A DNA stretch of 64,000 nt from assembly GCF_003202205.1 (NCBI RefSeq), contig NZ_PDOG01000001.1, positions 1,058,112 to 1,122,111 of the forward strand, given 5' to 3'. This document shows positions 44,591 to 53,910 of this stretch, one piece after another. This DNA comes from Halomonas sp. LBP4 (lineage in GTDB: Bacteria > Pseudomonadota > Gammaproteobacteria > Pseudomonadales > Halomonadaceae). Numbering within the stretch: position 1 is the stretch's first letter; each line of letters opens with the position of its first letter. The position numbers were made by a program, and so were the translations under genes. Under the pieces are notes generated by a model. It did not search any database, had not been told where the DNA came from, and saw only the letters and a list, made by a program, of their open reading frames with translations.

Positions 44591-44612
44591 CCTGATTACG
44601 CTGCGCTAGAAC

Positions 44613-45905
44613 TCATCGCGAGCGTGCATAGCGGCGCAAGGCCGCATCGGCTTCCGCCTGGGCCTGGGCCAGCGCTTCTTCGGGCGACATCTGGCCGGTG
44701 AGGGCCGCCTGCACGGCGTTGTCCAGCACCCGGCGTACGCGGCCGCCCTGGTAGGTGGCAAGCTCGGCGGTAGCATGCTCGAGCTGGTCGCGGGCCACCG
44801 CCGCCGGCGGGAAGGCCTCGACGTAGTCCCGCAGTGCCTCGGTCTCGTAGGCCGCCGGGCTGACGCCCATGTAGCCGGTCTCCATGGACCAGGTCGCGGC
44901 GCGTTCCGGTGCGGTCATCCAGCGGATGAAGGTCATGGCGGCGCGCTGCTCGTCCTCGCTGGCGCCCTTGAAGAGGTAGAAGTTGCCGCCGCCGGTGGGG
45001 CTGCCGGGCTGGGTGTTCATGGGCAGCATGGCCACGCCGAAGTCGAAGCCTGCCTCGCCTCGCACCGCGGTGAGGTTGCCGGTGCTGTGCCACATCATGG
45101 CCGTGGACTGCTCGATGAAGTTCTGGCGCAGGGTGCCCCACTCGATGGTGCCAGAGGGCATGGCGTCATGCTCGGCGGCCAGCGATACCCAGTACTCCAG
45201 CGCCTCGATGGCCGCCGGGTCGTCGAAGTAGACCTCGGTGCCGTCGTCGCTCATCAGCCGGTGGCCGTTCTGGAAGGCGAAGGCCTGGAACATCCAGTAG
45301 GGGTAGCCGGTGGAGGGCACCATCACGCCCCACTGCTCGCCCCCCGAGGCCTCGCGCACGGCGGCGGCCATCTCGGCCATCTCTTCCCAGGTCTCGGGCG
45401 GGGTGTCGGGGTCGAGCCCGGCGGCGGCGAAGGCGTCCTTGTTCCAGTAGAAGACGATGGTCGAACGCTGGAAGGGGATGCCGTAGGTCTGGCCGTCGAG
45501 CCGGCCGTTCTCCATCAGGGCCGGATAGAAGCCGTCGAGCCATTCGCGCTCCTCGTCGGTCTCGATCAGGTCGTCGAAGGGGACGATGACGTCCTGGTCG
45601 ATGAGCTCGTAGAGGTCGATGGAGAACATCACCGAGAGCTGCGGCGCATCGCCGGCCTCGACCGCCGACATGGCCCGCACCCGGGTGTCGTCGTAGTTGC
45701 CGGCGTAGATGGCGTCCACCGCGATGTCCGGGTGCTCGGCCTCGAAGTCGGCGACCAGGCCGTCGATCACCTCGGTGAGGGCGCCGCCTACCGCCACCGG
45801 GTAGTACATGGTCAGTTCGGTCTGCGCCTGGGCGGACGGCGAGCCGGCGGCCAGCAGCCCGGCCACGGCCAGACCGCTCGTCTTGAGGGGAAGTCGCGCG
45901 TTCAT
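44613..45905 (-). CDS. ABC transporter substrate-binding protein, UgpB-like (SBP family 1)
   Basis: A 430-residue periplasmic binding protein with a signal peptide of about 27 residues ending AQA. The mature N-terminus (YYPVAVGGALTEVIDGLV, then VDAIYAGNYDDT) closely resembles UgpB, the glycerol-3-phosphate binding protein, and further marks include IPFQRSTIVFYWNKDAF. Ligand could be glycerol-3-phosphate, a glycerophosphodiester or a sugar. Its start overlaps the stop of the ATPase gene by four bases. Confidence 0.88.
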   Translation of the reverse strand: MNARLPLKTSGLAVAGLLAAGSPSAQAQTELTMYYPVAVGGALTEVIDGLVADFEAEHPDIAVDAIYAGNYDDTRVRAMSAVEAGDAPQLSVMFSIDLYELIDQDVIVPFDDLIETDEEREWLDGFYPALMENGRLDGQTYGIPFQRSTIVFYWNKDAFAAAGLDPDTPPETWEEMAEMAAAVREASGGEQWGVMVPSTGYPYWMFQAFAFQNGHRLMSDDGTEVYFDDPAAIEALEYWVSLAAEHDAMPSGTIEWGTLRQNFIEQSTAMMWHSTGNLTAVRGEAGFDFGVAMLPMNTQPGSPTGGGNFYLFKGASEDEQRAAMTFIRWMTAPERAATWSMETGYMGVSPAAYETEALRDYVEAFPPAAVARDQLEHATAELATYQGGRVRRVLDNAVQAALTGQMSPEEALAQAQAEADAALRRYARSR

Positions 45906-47095
45906 CGGTTCACTCCTGGAGAGTCGTTCCCTACCTGGTTGGGCGAGGCCCGGGCCTCGTGTCTCTGCCCCGGGTGCTGCTGCGACAGCCGGCCGGGGGC
46001 CGCGGCGAGGTCATATCCCTGGAGTGCCAGGCGTTGCCCGTCTCCAGCGCTGCAGAAGTGGGCCGCCGAGGGCGACCATTGCAGCCGGCAGGGCGACCCC
46101 GCTCCGACCACGGGCACGCCGTCGACCCGGGCCCGCAGCTCCTGGTGGCCGACCTTGAGTCGCACGATGCTGTCGGCGCCGAGATACTCCGCGTCGATCA
46201 CCTCGGCCGGCACGCCGGGCGCCTCACTGGGCAGGATGGCGATATCCTCGGGGCGCACGCCCAGCAGGTGGCCCTTGGCCTCGTGCGAGGCGATGGAACA
46301 GTGCGGCTCGCCGTCGATGACGGCGCCATCGGCCGCGGCGGAAAGCGCCACAAGGTTCATCGCCGGGCTGCCGATGAAGCTCGCGGCGAAGGCCGTGGCC
46401 GGCCGGTTGTAGAGCTCGCCGGGGGTACCGTCCTGGACGATGCCCCCCGCCTCCATCAGGATCACCCGGTCGCCCATGCTCATGGCCTCGACCTGGTCGT
46501 GGGTGACATAGATCACCGTCATGCCGAGCCGCTGCTGCAGCGCCTTGATCTCGCGGCGCATCTCCCCGCGCAGCCGGGCGTCGAGGTTGGAGAGCGGCTC
46601 GTCCATCAGGCAGATGGGGTGTTCGGAGATGATCGCCCGGGCCAGGGCCACCCGCTGGCGCTGGCCGCCGGAGAGCTGGGCCGGCTTGCGTTCGAGGTAC
46701 GCCTCGAGGTCGACGAGCTGCGCCACCCGGGCCAGCCGCGACTCGCGCTCGGCCCTGGGCACCTTGCGGCTGCGCAGGCCGAAGACGATGTTGTCGGCCA
46801 CGCTGAGGTGGGGAAAGAGCGCATAGGACTGGAACACCATGCTGATGCCGCGGTCTCCCGGGGGCAGGTGGGTAACGTCGCGCTCGCCGATGTGGATACG
46901 GCCCTCGCTCGCCGGCTCGAGGCCGGCGATCATCCGCAGGGTGGTCGACTTGCCGCAGCCCGAGGGACCCAGCAGGATCACGAACTCGCCGGGTGCCACC
47001 GCGAAGGAGATCCGGTCGACGGCCGCCTGGCCGCTCCAGACCTTGCTCACCGCCTCGAGCCGGATTCGCTGGTGATCGTTCTTGTCGTCGCGCAT
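45902..47095 (-). CDS. ABC transporter ATP-binding protein, UgpC/MalK type
   Basis: A 397-residue ATPase. Walker A is GPSGCGKST, the signature LSGGQRQRV and Walker B ICLMDEPLSNLD; a TOBE/OB regulatory domain follows from about residue 240. The frame extends to 47215 but the ATG at 47095 matches the family. The last 30 or so residues are polar, lack similarity to the TOBE fold, and overlap the start of the binding-protein gene, so the C-terminus looks extended by frame run-on. It is the first gene of the operon. Confidence 0.88.
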   Translation of the reverse strand: MRDDKNDHQRIRLEAVSKVWSGQAAVDRISFAVAPGEFVILLGPSGCGKSTTLRMIAGLEPASEGRIHIGERDVTHLPPGDRGISMVFQSYALFPHLSVADNIVFGLRSRKVPRAERESRLARVAQLVDLEAYLERKPAQLSGGQRQRVALARAIISEHPICLMDEPLSNLDARLRGEMRREIKALQQRLGMTVIYVTHDQVEAMSMGDRVILMEAGGIVQDGTPGELYNRPATAFAASFIGSPAMNLVALSAAADGAVIDGEPHCSIASHEAKGHLLGVRPEDIAILPSEAPGVPAEVIDAEYLGADSIVRLKVGHQELRARVDGVPVVGAGSPCRLQWSPSAAHFCSAGDGQRLALQGYDLAAAPGRLSQQHPGQRHEARASPNQVGNDSPGVNR

Positions 47096-47309
47096 GGCGT
47101 GCTCGTTGCCCGAATGCCTGGGGGCAGGACGACCCGCCGGGCGTCCCGTCCTCCCTTGAACAGCGTAGCCGGTGATCCACCGGTTTGCGGGCATCGTCCA
47201 TGGGCCGGGTGACACCGCGATGACAGGGCCATGAGCCAGGCATGACAGCCGGGCGCAATTGCGGGCATGCTAGAATTCGCCTTTCACCTTGACCAGGAAC
47301 CGACGCGCC

Positions 47310-48881
47310 ATGTCCCTCGACGATCTGCATCTGAACCTGCGCAACCTGACCCCGGACGACTACCCGCAGCTCCAGGCGTTGATGGATCGGGTCTACGACG
47401 ACATCGGCGGCGCCTGGCCGAGACCCACCATCGACAAGCTGATCAAGGAATTCCCCGACGGGCAGCTCGTCATCGAGGACGACGCCACCATCGTCGGCGT
47501 GGCCCTGACGGCGCTGGTCGACTACGACACCTTCTCCAACCCGCACCGCTACGATGACCTGATCGGCAAGCGCGAGACCATCCTCAACGACCCGGACGGC
47601 GACGCCATGTACGGCTTGGACGTGCTGATCCATCCGGACTATCGCGGTTACCGCCTGGGCCGGCGCCTCTACGAGGCGCGCAAGGAGCTGTGCCGCTCGA
47701 TGAACCTGCGGGCGATACTCGCCGGCGGGCGGATTCCCCAGTACCACGAGCACGCCCACGAACTCTCGCCGGCCGAATACCTCGACAAGGTGGCGCGCAA
47801 GGAGATCCACGACCCCATCCTCTCCTTCCAGCTTGCCAACGACTTCCAGGTCAAGCGCCTGCTGCGCAAGTACCTGCCGGAGGACGAGAAGTCCCAGGGC
47901 TATGCCACCCTGCTCGAGTGGAACAACATCCTCTTCGAGCCCGCCGAGCGGGTGCTGGAGAACCGTCCCACCCAGGTGCGGGTCGGCGCGGTGCAGTGGC
48001 AGATGCGCGAGTTCGCCTCGGTCGAGGCGGTGCTGCAGCAGATCGAGTACTTCGTCGATGCCCTGGCCGACTACCAGAGCGACTTCGCAGTCTTTCCCGA
48101 GCTCTTCAACGCCCCGCTGATGGGCCTGCAGGACCGCGCCGCCCAGCAGGACCAGATGGCCGCCGTGCGCTTCCTGGCCGGCTTCACCGACCAGTTCAAG
48201 ACCGAGCTGTCGCGCATGGCGGTCTCCTACAACATCAACATCGTCGCCGGCTCGATGATCGAGGTGGGCGAGGACGACCGCCTCTACAACATCGCCTACC
48301 TCTGCCATCGCGACGGCAGCATCGAGCGCCAGGCCAAGCTGCACATCACCCCCCAGGAGCGGCGCGACTGGGTGATCGAGGGGGGCGACGAGCTGCTGGT
48401 GTTCCAGACCGATGCCGGCCGAGTGGGCATCCAGATCTGCTACGACGTGGAGTTCCCGGAACTCTCGCGCCTGCTCGCCGACCAGGACATGGACATCCTC
48501 TTCGTGCCCTTCTGGACCGACACCAAGAACGGCTACCTGCGGGTGCGCCACTGCGCCCAGGCCCGAGCCATCGAGAACGAGTGCTACGTGGTGCTGTGCG
48601 GCAGCGTCGGCAACGTGCCGTCCATCGAGAACCTGGACATCCAGTACGCCCAGTCGTCGGTCTTCTCACCCTCGGACTTCGCCTTCCCCCACGATGCGGT
48701 GCTCTCCGAGACCACGCCCAACACCGAGATGATCATGTTCTCGGACCTGGACCTGACCCGGCTGACGGTGGTGCGTGCCGAAGGCTCGGTGACCAACCTC
48801 AAGGATCGCCGCAAGGACCTCTTCGACCTGCGCTGGCGCGACTGGTCGTGGAAGTCCGGGGCGAACCTGGAAGAGAGCTGA
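47310..48881 (+). CDS. GNAT acetyltransferase-nitrilase/carbon-nitrogen hydrolase fusion protein
   Basis: A 523-residue two-domain protein. Residues about 5-190 form a GNAT acyltransferase domain (VLIHPDYRGYRLGRRLYEARKEL is the acetyl-CoA loop). Residues about 222-510 form a nitrilase-superfamily hydrolase with the Glu-Lys-Cys triad at Glu264 (FPELF), Lys343 (KLHITPQE) and Cys377 (ICYDVEFPE). Similar fusions are conserved in many proteobacteria but without a firmly assigned substrate. An amide-to-acyl-transfer pair is plausible. AGGAA lies 10 bases before the ATG. It is followed 4 bases later by the MtfA-like gene. Confidence 0.88.
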   Translation: MSLDDLHLNLRNLTPDDYPQLQALMDRVYDDIGGAWPRPTIDKLIKEFPDGQLVIEDDATIVGVALTALVDYDTFSNPHRYDDLIGKRETILNDPDGDAMYGLDVLIHPDYRGYRLGRRLYEARKELCRSMNLRAILAGGRIPQYHEHAHELSPAEYLDKVARKEIHDPILSFQLANDFQVKRLLRKYLPEDEKSQGYATLLEWNNILFEPAERVLENRPTQVRVGAVQWQMREFASVEAVLQQIEYFVDALADYQSDFAVFPELFNAPLMGLQDRAAQQDQMAAVRFLAGFTDQFKTELSRMAVSYNINIVAGSMIEVGEDDRLYNIAYLCHRDGSIERQAKLHITPQERRDWVIEGGDELLVFQTDAGRVGIQICYDVEFPELSRLLADQDMDILFVPFWTDTKNGYLRVRHCAQARAIENECYVVLCGSVGNVPSIENLDIQYAQSSVFSPSDFAFPHDAVLSETTPNTEMIMFSDLDLTRLTVVRAEGSVTNLKDRRKDLFDLRWRDWSWKSGANLEES

Positions 48882-48885
48882 CGCC

Positions 48886-49701
48886 ATGCTGGGCCACCTG
48901 CGCCGCTGGCGGGCGAAGAGCTTCGAGGCCCGCCACCCCTTCCCCGAGGAGGCCTGGCGGGAAGCCCGCTCGCGCCTGCCGCTGCTGGCGACGCTCGGCG
49001 ACGACGATGCGGGGCGACTGGGGCGCCGTGCCTGGCGCTTCCTGCACGCCAAGCGGGTCAGCCTGCATCCCGCGCTGGTCGAGACCACTCCCTTCGACCT
49101 GCCGGCGCAGCTGGCGCTGGCCGCCCAGGCCTGCCTGCTGACCCTGGGTTGGAGCGAAACGGAACACGAAGAGGCCTTCGCCGGGGTCCACGAGATCCTG
49201 ATACTGCCCGACGCCTTCCAGCGCCAGGTCGAGGAGATGGACGAGTTTGGCGTGATGCACGAATACGTCGACGAGCGAGCCGGCGAGACCTCCTCCCAGG
49301 GCCCGGTGGTGGTCGCCTTCCCCGACCTGATGGAGAGCGGCGACTGGAGCGGCTTCAACGTGGTGATCCACGAGCTGGCCCACAAGCTCGACCTGGGCAA
49401 CTCGCTCGACGTGGACGGCTTTCCGCCGCTGCCTCGCGAGATCGACCCCAGGGAATGGCACCGGGTGTTCATGGGCGTATGGCAGGATCTCCGGGCGCGG
49501 CTCGAGCACGGCGAGGCCACCCCCATCGACGACTACGCCGCCAGCCACCCGGGCGAGTGCTTCGCGGTGTGTTGCGAGCACTTCTTCACCGCCCCCGATG
49601 TGCTCCACCGGGCCTATCCCGAGCTCCATGCGCTGCTGGTGCGCTACTTCCGGCAGGATCCGCTGGCCCGGCAGCCCGCCCGGAGCGAACCGACACCATG
49701 A
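48886..49701 (+). CDS. mtfA: MtfA-like zinc peptidase (M90 family)
   Basis: A 271-residue cytoplasmic metallopeptidase with the HELAHKLD zinc motif (His162, Glu163, His166). The PREWHRVF and AVCCEHFFTAPDVLHRAYPELH segments also match MtfA, which in E. coli binds the repressor Mlc. It starts 4 bases after the GNAT-nitrilase stop and overlaps the next gene by four bases, so the three genes 47310-50384 are one unit. Confidence 0.87.
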   Translation: MLGHLRRWRAKSFEARHPFPEEAWREARSRLPLLATLGDDDAGRLGRRAWRFLHAKRVSLHPALVETTPFDLPAQLALAAQACLLTLGWSETEHEEAFAGVHEILILPDAFQRQVEEMDEFGVMHEYVDERAGETSSQGPVVVAFPDLMESGDWSGFNVVIHELAHKLDLGNSLDVDGFPPLPREIDPREWHRVFMGVWQDLRARLEHGEATPIDDYAASHPGECFAVCCEHFFTAPDVLHRAYPELHALLVRYFRQDPLARQPARSEPTP

Positions 49702-50384
49702 GCCGACGCCTGGCGATCCCCCTCCTGCTGGTCCTGGGACTGATAGCCCTGGGCGTGCTGTGGCAGTGGCTGGCCATGCAGGACCTGCTGACGGTGGAGA
49801 GCCTGATGAGGCTGGTGAAGGGCTCGGTGGCCTGGCGCGATGCCCCCTGGGCGGTGCTGGTGGTCATGGGCCTCTATGCCGGGGCATCGCTGGTGATGTT
49901 CCCGCTGAGCCTGCTGGTGGCCCTGACCGGCCTGCTGTTCGGCCCCTGGTGGGGCTTCGCCTACGCCCTGGCCGGCACCCTGGCGGCCTCGATGCTGACC
50001 TGGTGGGTGGGGCGCCGGCTGGGGCGGGACGCCCTGCTGCGCCATGGCGGGCACCGCCTGCACGGCCTGTCCCGCTACCTTGCCGGCCGCGGCATCCGCA
50101 CCATGACCCTGGTGAACCTGCTGCCGCTGGCCCCCTTCACCCTGACCAACCTGATGGCCGGCGCCTTCCACCTGCGCTTCCGCGACTACATGATCGGCTC
50201 GACCCTCGGCATCATTCCGGGGCTGGCCGGGGTCACGCTGCTCGGCAGCCAGCTCGGGCAGCTGGCCACCGCCGAGAGCCGCGGCGAACTGCTGTGGGCG
50301 GCGGGGGGACTGCTCGTCGGCGTCCTGCTGCTGGTCGGGCTCAAGCGCTGGGCCGACCGTCGGCGTCGTCGGGACCATCCCTGA
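49698..50384 (+). CDS. TVP38/TMEM64 family membrane protein (DedA superfamily)
   Basis: A 228-residue inner-membrane protein with the VTT/SNARE-associated domain. Typical features are FPLSLLVALTGLLFGPWWGFAYALAGTLAASMLTWWVGR and the LVNLLPLAPFTLTNLMAGAFHLRFRDYMIGSTLGIIPG block with its re-entrant helices. The family includes lipid scramblases. The long frame upstream belongs to mtfA; the ATG at 49698 overlaps the mtfA stop. It converges on a glycosyltransferase gene. Confidence 0.87.
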   Translation: MSRRLAIPLLLVLGLIALGVLWQWLAMQDLLTVESLMRLVKGSVAWRDAPWAVLVVMGLYAGASLVMFPLSLLVALTGLLFGPWWGFAYALAGTLAASMLTWWVGRRLGRDALLRHGGHRLHGLSRYLAGRGIRTMTLVNLLPLAPFTLTNLMAGAFHLRFRDYMIGSTLGIIPGLAGVTLLGSQLGQLATAESRGELLWAAGGLLVGVLLLVGLKRWADRRRRRDHP

Positions 50385-50391
50385 CCCGGCC

Positions 50392-51705
50392 CTACTTCGG
50401 CGGCGGCCCGGGCCCGCCCGGCCACCAGGAGGGGCGCTCCTGCTCCCACTCCTCATGCACCAGATGGCGCAGCAGGCGTCCCCGATAGCGAAGCATCTGC
50501 CACTCGGCACCGAGGCGCCCCCGCACCCACTCCCAGCCGCCGTCATCGGCGTGGGTGAAGGGGCCACCCCGGGCAATCGCCCGCCGGTAGACCGCCAGGC
50601 AACGCTCAGCGCAGTGGCGCTCATCAAAGGCCTCTGCCGTGGCCAGGGCCGCCCGGCGCAACAGCTCGCGCCGCGCTGGCGGGGCCAGCTCGATGATGGC
50701 CTCGGCCATGGCCTCGTCATCGTCCCCGATCAGCAGGCGTCCGTTGTAGCCATCGCGCACCACCTCCCGTACTCCCGGGGCGGAGATCGCCACCACCGGC
50801 AGTCCCGCGGCCATCGCCTCCGCAATCACCATCCCCTGGGTCTCGCTGTGCGAGGCGAAGGCGAAGAGGTCCATGGCGTGGTAGGCATCGATCAGCGCCT
50901 GACCGTGCAGCCTTCCCGTGAAGTGGAAGCGCTCGGCCACGTCATGGTCGGCGGCGATGGCCGACATGGCGTGACGGGCCTCTCCCTCGCCAACCACCAG
51001 GAAATGCGCCTCGGGCAACTCGGCCAGGGCCCTGGCGACCGCTTCGGCCAGCAGGGTCAGGTTCTTCTCCCTGGCCAGGCGCCCCAGGTGGCCGACCACA
51101 TAGGCATCGGCCGGAATCCCCAGCCATTCCCGCCAGCCACGACCGTCACCCAGGACGAAGCCTAGCGTGTCGACCCCGCTGGGCACCACGCTGAGCGCCG
51201 GGTTGGCCTCGCGCTCGCGAAGCAGGTCGCGGATGCTTTCGCTCGGGGCGATCACCTCGTCGCACAGCCAGGTGTACTGGGTGGCCAGGGCAATGGCGAA
51301 GCGCTGCATGCGCGGCGAGTCGCCGGGCACATAGTGGGTGTAATGCTCGTAGAGTGTGTGATGGGTGAACACCAATGGCAGGCCGTAGGTCTCCGCCGCC
51401 CGGGCCGCGGTATCGCCGAGCAGGAAGGGATGATGGGAGTGCACGATGTCCGGTGCGAAGGTCTCGATGGCATCGATGAGCTGTCCCGGGATCGGGACCG
51501 GCAACGAGAAGTCGCTGCCATTGAAATGCTGTACCGCCGCCACTCGCACCACATCCGTTTCGTGCTCGGGCTGCCCTGCGAGCCTCGGTGCCACGACCAG
51601 CACCCGGTGCCCGACGGCCTGCAATCGGCGCTTCAACCGCTGCACCGACTCGCTGACCCCGCCGACGATGGGCAGGTAGGTATTGGTGAACATCAGCACA
51701 TTCAC
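50392..51705 (-). CDS. Glycosyltransferase family 4 protein
   Basis: A 437-residue GT-B fold glycosyltransferase. The N-terminal domain begins NVLMFTNTYLPIVGGVSESVQRLKRRL and contains VHSHHPFLLG and VFTHHTLYEHY. The C-terminal domain has VVGHLGRLAREKN and the donor-binding pattern ASHSETQGMVIAEAMAAGLPVV. It resembles GT4 enzymes that glycosylate diacylglycerol or phosphatidylinositol. The last 60 residues form a Trp/Arg-rich tail. It is translationally coupled to the LysR gene (ATGA overlap at 51702-51705). Confidence 0.88.
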   Translation of the reverse strand: MNVLMFTNTYLPIVGGVSESVQRLKRRLQAVGHRVLVVAPRLAGQPEHETDVVRVAAVQHFNGSDFSLPVPIPGQLIDAIETFAPDIVHSHHPFLLGDTAARAAETYGLPLVFTHHTLYEHYTHYVPGDSPRMQRFAIALATQYTWLCDEVIAPSESIRDLLREREANPALSVVPSGVDTLGFVLGDGRGWREWLGIPADAYVVGHLGRLAREKNLTLLAEAVARALAELPEAHFLVVGEGEARHAMSAIAADHDVAERFHFTGRLHGQALIDAYHAMDLFAFASHSETQGMVIAEAMAAGLPVVAISAPGVREVVRDGYNGRLLIGDDDEAMAEAIIELAPPARRELLRRAALATAEAFDERHCAERCLAVYRRAIARGGPFTHADDGGWEWVRGRLGAEWQMLRYRGRLLRHLVHEEWEQERPSWWPGGPGPPPK

Positions 51706-52649
51706 GGCGACTCCCCACTCCCGGTAAGCGGGCCAGGCTGCAGAGGCGGCACCCGCTTGACCATCTCCTGTTCAAGATAGGCGACAAACGCCCGGATGCG
51801 CGCCGGCACATGGCGCCGCTGCTGGTAGATCGCATGGAAGTCGGCCCGCACCCCCTGCCAGTCCGGCAGCAGCTCGACCAGGGCGCCGCTGGCCAGGTGC
51901 CGGTGCACGTCCCACCAGGAGCGCAGGGCAATACCGTGGCCGTCCAGCGCCAGGCCGACGATCACCTCGCCATCGTTGCTGGCGAGCGGGCCGGCGACCT
52001 TCACCGCCTGCTCCTCCGCCGGGCGACCGCGCTTCTGGAAACGCCACACGGCGAAGTCGCTGTCGTTCTCGCGCAGCAGCAGGCAGGCATGTCGGGTCAG
52101 GTCGGTCGGCGCGCGCAGCGGGGGGAGGGTCGCCGCCAGGGTCGGGGAGGCGCAGAGTATCCGCCGGCTGGCGAGGATCCGCCGGGCCACCAGCCGCGAG
52201 TCCGGCGGCTCGCCCACCCGGATGCCGATATCGAAGCCCTGGTCGCCCAGGCTGAGCGGGAAGTTGGAGAGCTCCAGTACCCCCTCGATGCCGGGATGCT
52301 CGCGGCAGAACGCCGAGAGCAGCGGCGCCACATGGCGGCGACCGAAGCCGAAGGTGGAGTGGATCCGCAGGGGGCCGGAGAGCTCGGCCTGATGCTCGCC
52401 CAAGGTCTCCTCGAGCTCGTGCAGCTCCTCGAGGATCGCCGCCCCGCGAGCCAGATAGAGCTCACCTTCGGTGGTCAGGGTCAGGCGCCGGGTGGTGCGG
52501 CTGGCGAGCGCCACCCCGAGCCGCCCCTCGAGCTGCTTGAGGCGCTTGCTCACCGCCGACAGCGACACCCCCAGCTCACGCGCCGTGGCGGTGAGGCTGC
52601 CGGCATGGGCCAGGCGCTGGAAGAAGGCCAGGTCGTCGAACTGGGCCAT
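51702..52649 (-). CDS. LysR family regulator, probable DmlR-type
   Basis: A 315-residue LysR protein of the DmlR/CrgA-like branch. The helix-turn-helix lies at residues 5-60 (FFQRLAHAGSLTATARELGVSLSAVSKRLKQLEGRLG). It is divergent from the D-malate/tartrate dehydrogenase gene (52781), the classic dmlR-dmlA arrangement, so it probably activates that gene with D-malate or a similar acid. Its stop overlaps the start of the glycosyltransferase gene, an odd pairing. Confidence 0.85.
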   Translation of the reverse strand: MAQFDDLAFFQRLAHAGSLTATARELGVSLSAVSKRLKQLEGRLGVALASRTTRRLTLTTEGELYLARGAAILEELHELEETLGEHQAELSGPLRIHSTFGFGRRHVAPLLSAFCREHPGIEGVLELSNFPLSLGDQGFDIGIRVGEPPDSRLVARRILASRRILCASPTLAATLPPLRAPTDLTRHACLLLRENDSDFAVWRFQKRGRPAEEQAVKVAGPLASNDGEVIVGLALDGHGIALRSWWDVHRHLASGALVELLPDWQGVRADFHAIYQQRRHVPARIRAFVAYLEQEMVKRVPPLQPGPLTGSGESP

Positions 52650-52780
52650 CAGCGTTCCCCCCGATCAAGACACTCTCCACTTTCACTCAACAATAAATTG
52701 CATTGTACCCCGATTATCTCGTCATGGTCACAGACTAGACTGGACTGACTCGATCATGTCCCTGCCCCAGGAGGAGTTCC

Positions 52781-53857
52781 ATGTCCCATCGCATCGCGGT
52801 CATCCCCGGCGACGGCATCGGCACCGAAGTGATGCCGGAAGGCCTGCGGGTTCTCGAGGCCGCCGCCAGGCGCTTCGACCTCGACCTGACCCTCGAGCAC
52901 TTCGATTTCGCCTGCTGCGACTACTACCTCGAGCACGGCCAGATGCTCCCCGACGACTGGTTCGACCGGCTCAAGGACTTCGACGCCATCTTCTACGGCG
53001 CCGTGGGCTGGCCGGAGAAGGTGCCGGACCACATCTCGCTGTGGGGTTCGCTGCTGCAGTTCCGCCGCCAGTTCGACCAGTACATCAACCTGCGGCCCTG
53101 CAAGCTGCTGCCGGGCATCAAGAGCCCCCTGGCCGACCGCCGGCCCGGCGACATCGACTTCTACGTGGTGCGCGAGAACACCGAGGGCGAATACTCCAGT
53201 GTCGGCGGCAGGATGTTCGAGGGCACCGAGCGCGAGGTGGTGATCCAGGAGACGGTGATGACCCGGGTGGGCGTCGACCGGGTGCTGAAATACGCCTTCG
53301 ACCTGGCGGCCACCCGCCCCCGGAAAAAGCTCACCTCGGCCACCAAGTCCAACGGCATCGCCATCACCATGCCCTGGTGGGACGAGCGGGTGAAGGCGAT
53401 GAGCACGAACTATCCCGACGTCAGCGTCGATGCGTTCCATATCGATATCCTGACCGCCAACTTCGTCATGCACCCCGACTGGTTCGACGTGGTGGTGGCC
53501 AGCAACCTGTTCGGCGACATCCTCTCCGACCTGGGCCCGGCCTGCACCGGCACCATCGGCGTGGCGCCCTCGGCCAACATCAACCCGGAAGGCAAGTTCC
53601 CGAGCCTGTTCGAGCCGGTCCACGGCAGCGCCCCGGACATCGCCGGCAAGGGCATCGCCAACCCCATCGGCCAGATCTGGTCGGCCGCCATGATGCTTGA
53701 GCACCTGGGCCACAAGGAAGCCGGCAAGGCGATCGTCGATGCCTTCGAGGCCGTTCTGGCCGAGGCCGACCCGGCGGTGCTGACCGCGGATGCCGGCGGC
53801 CACGGAACGACCGAGACCCTGGGCCGGGCCATCGCCGAGCGCCTGGCAGCCGGCTGA
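52781..53857 (+). CDS. dmlA: Tartrate/D-malate dehydrogenase (isopropylmalate dehydrogenase-like)
   Basis: A 358-residue decarboxylating dehydrogenase of the isocitrate/isopropylmalate fold. Visible features are IAVIPGDGIGTEVMPEG at the start, LRPCKLLPGIKSPL, the NTEGEYSSVGG phosphate/cofactor loop and the metal site ASNLFGDILSDLG. The GSAPDIAGKGIANP block is NAD-type. DmlA converts D-malate to pyruvate and CO2, and related TtuC acts on tartrate. GGAGG precedes the ATG. A terminator follows. Confidence 0.9.
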   Translation: MSHRIAVIPGDGIGTEVMPEGLRVLEAAARRFDLDLTLEHFDFACCDYYLEHGQMLPDDWFDRLKDFDAIFYGAVGWPEKVPDHISLWGSLLQFRRQFDQYINLRPCKLLPGIKSPLADRRPGDIDFYVVRENTEGEYSSVGGRMFEGTEREVVIQETVMTRVGVDRVLKYAFDLAATRPRKKLTSATKSNGIAITMPWWDERVKAMSTNYPDVSVDAFHIDILTANFVMHPDWFDVVVASNLFGDILSDLGPACTGTIGVAPSANINPEGKFPSLFEPVHGSAPDIAGKGIANPIGQIWSAAMMLEHLGHKEAGKAIVDAFEAVLAEADPAVLTADAGGHGTTETLGRAIAERLAAG

Positions 53858-53874
53858 TTCCCGCCCCGTCACCG

Positions 53875-53910
53875 ACAGCGCCCCGCCCGGGAAACCGGGC
53901 GGGGCGCTGT
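53875..53910 (+). terminator. Terminator after dmlA
   Basis: A 16-bp perfect stem (53875-53890 with 53895-53910) around a GAAA tetraloop, 17 bases after the stop. The remaining part of the 53858-54246 gap holds only a doubtful small frame. Confidence 0.7.

Noticed and set aside
44775..46412. A 545-residue plus-strand frame opposite the UgpB-like gene.
   Set aside because: Antisense shadow rich in Gly, His and Val; the opposite strand has a signal peptide and SBP motifs.
46224..48551. A 775-residue minus-strand frame spanning two genes.
   Set aside because: It covers antisense DNA of the GNAT-nitrilase gene and a shifted frame of the ABC ATPase; both true genes are supported by motifs.
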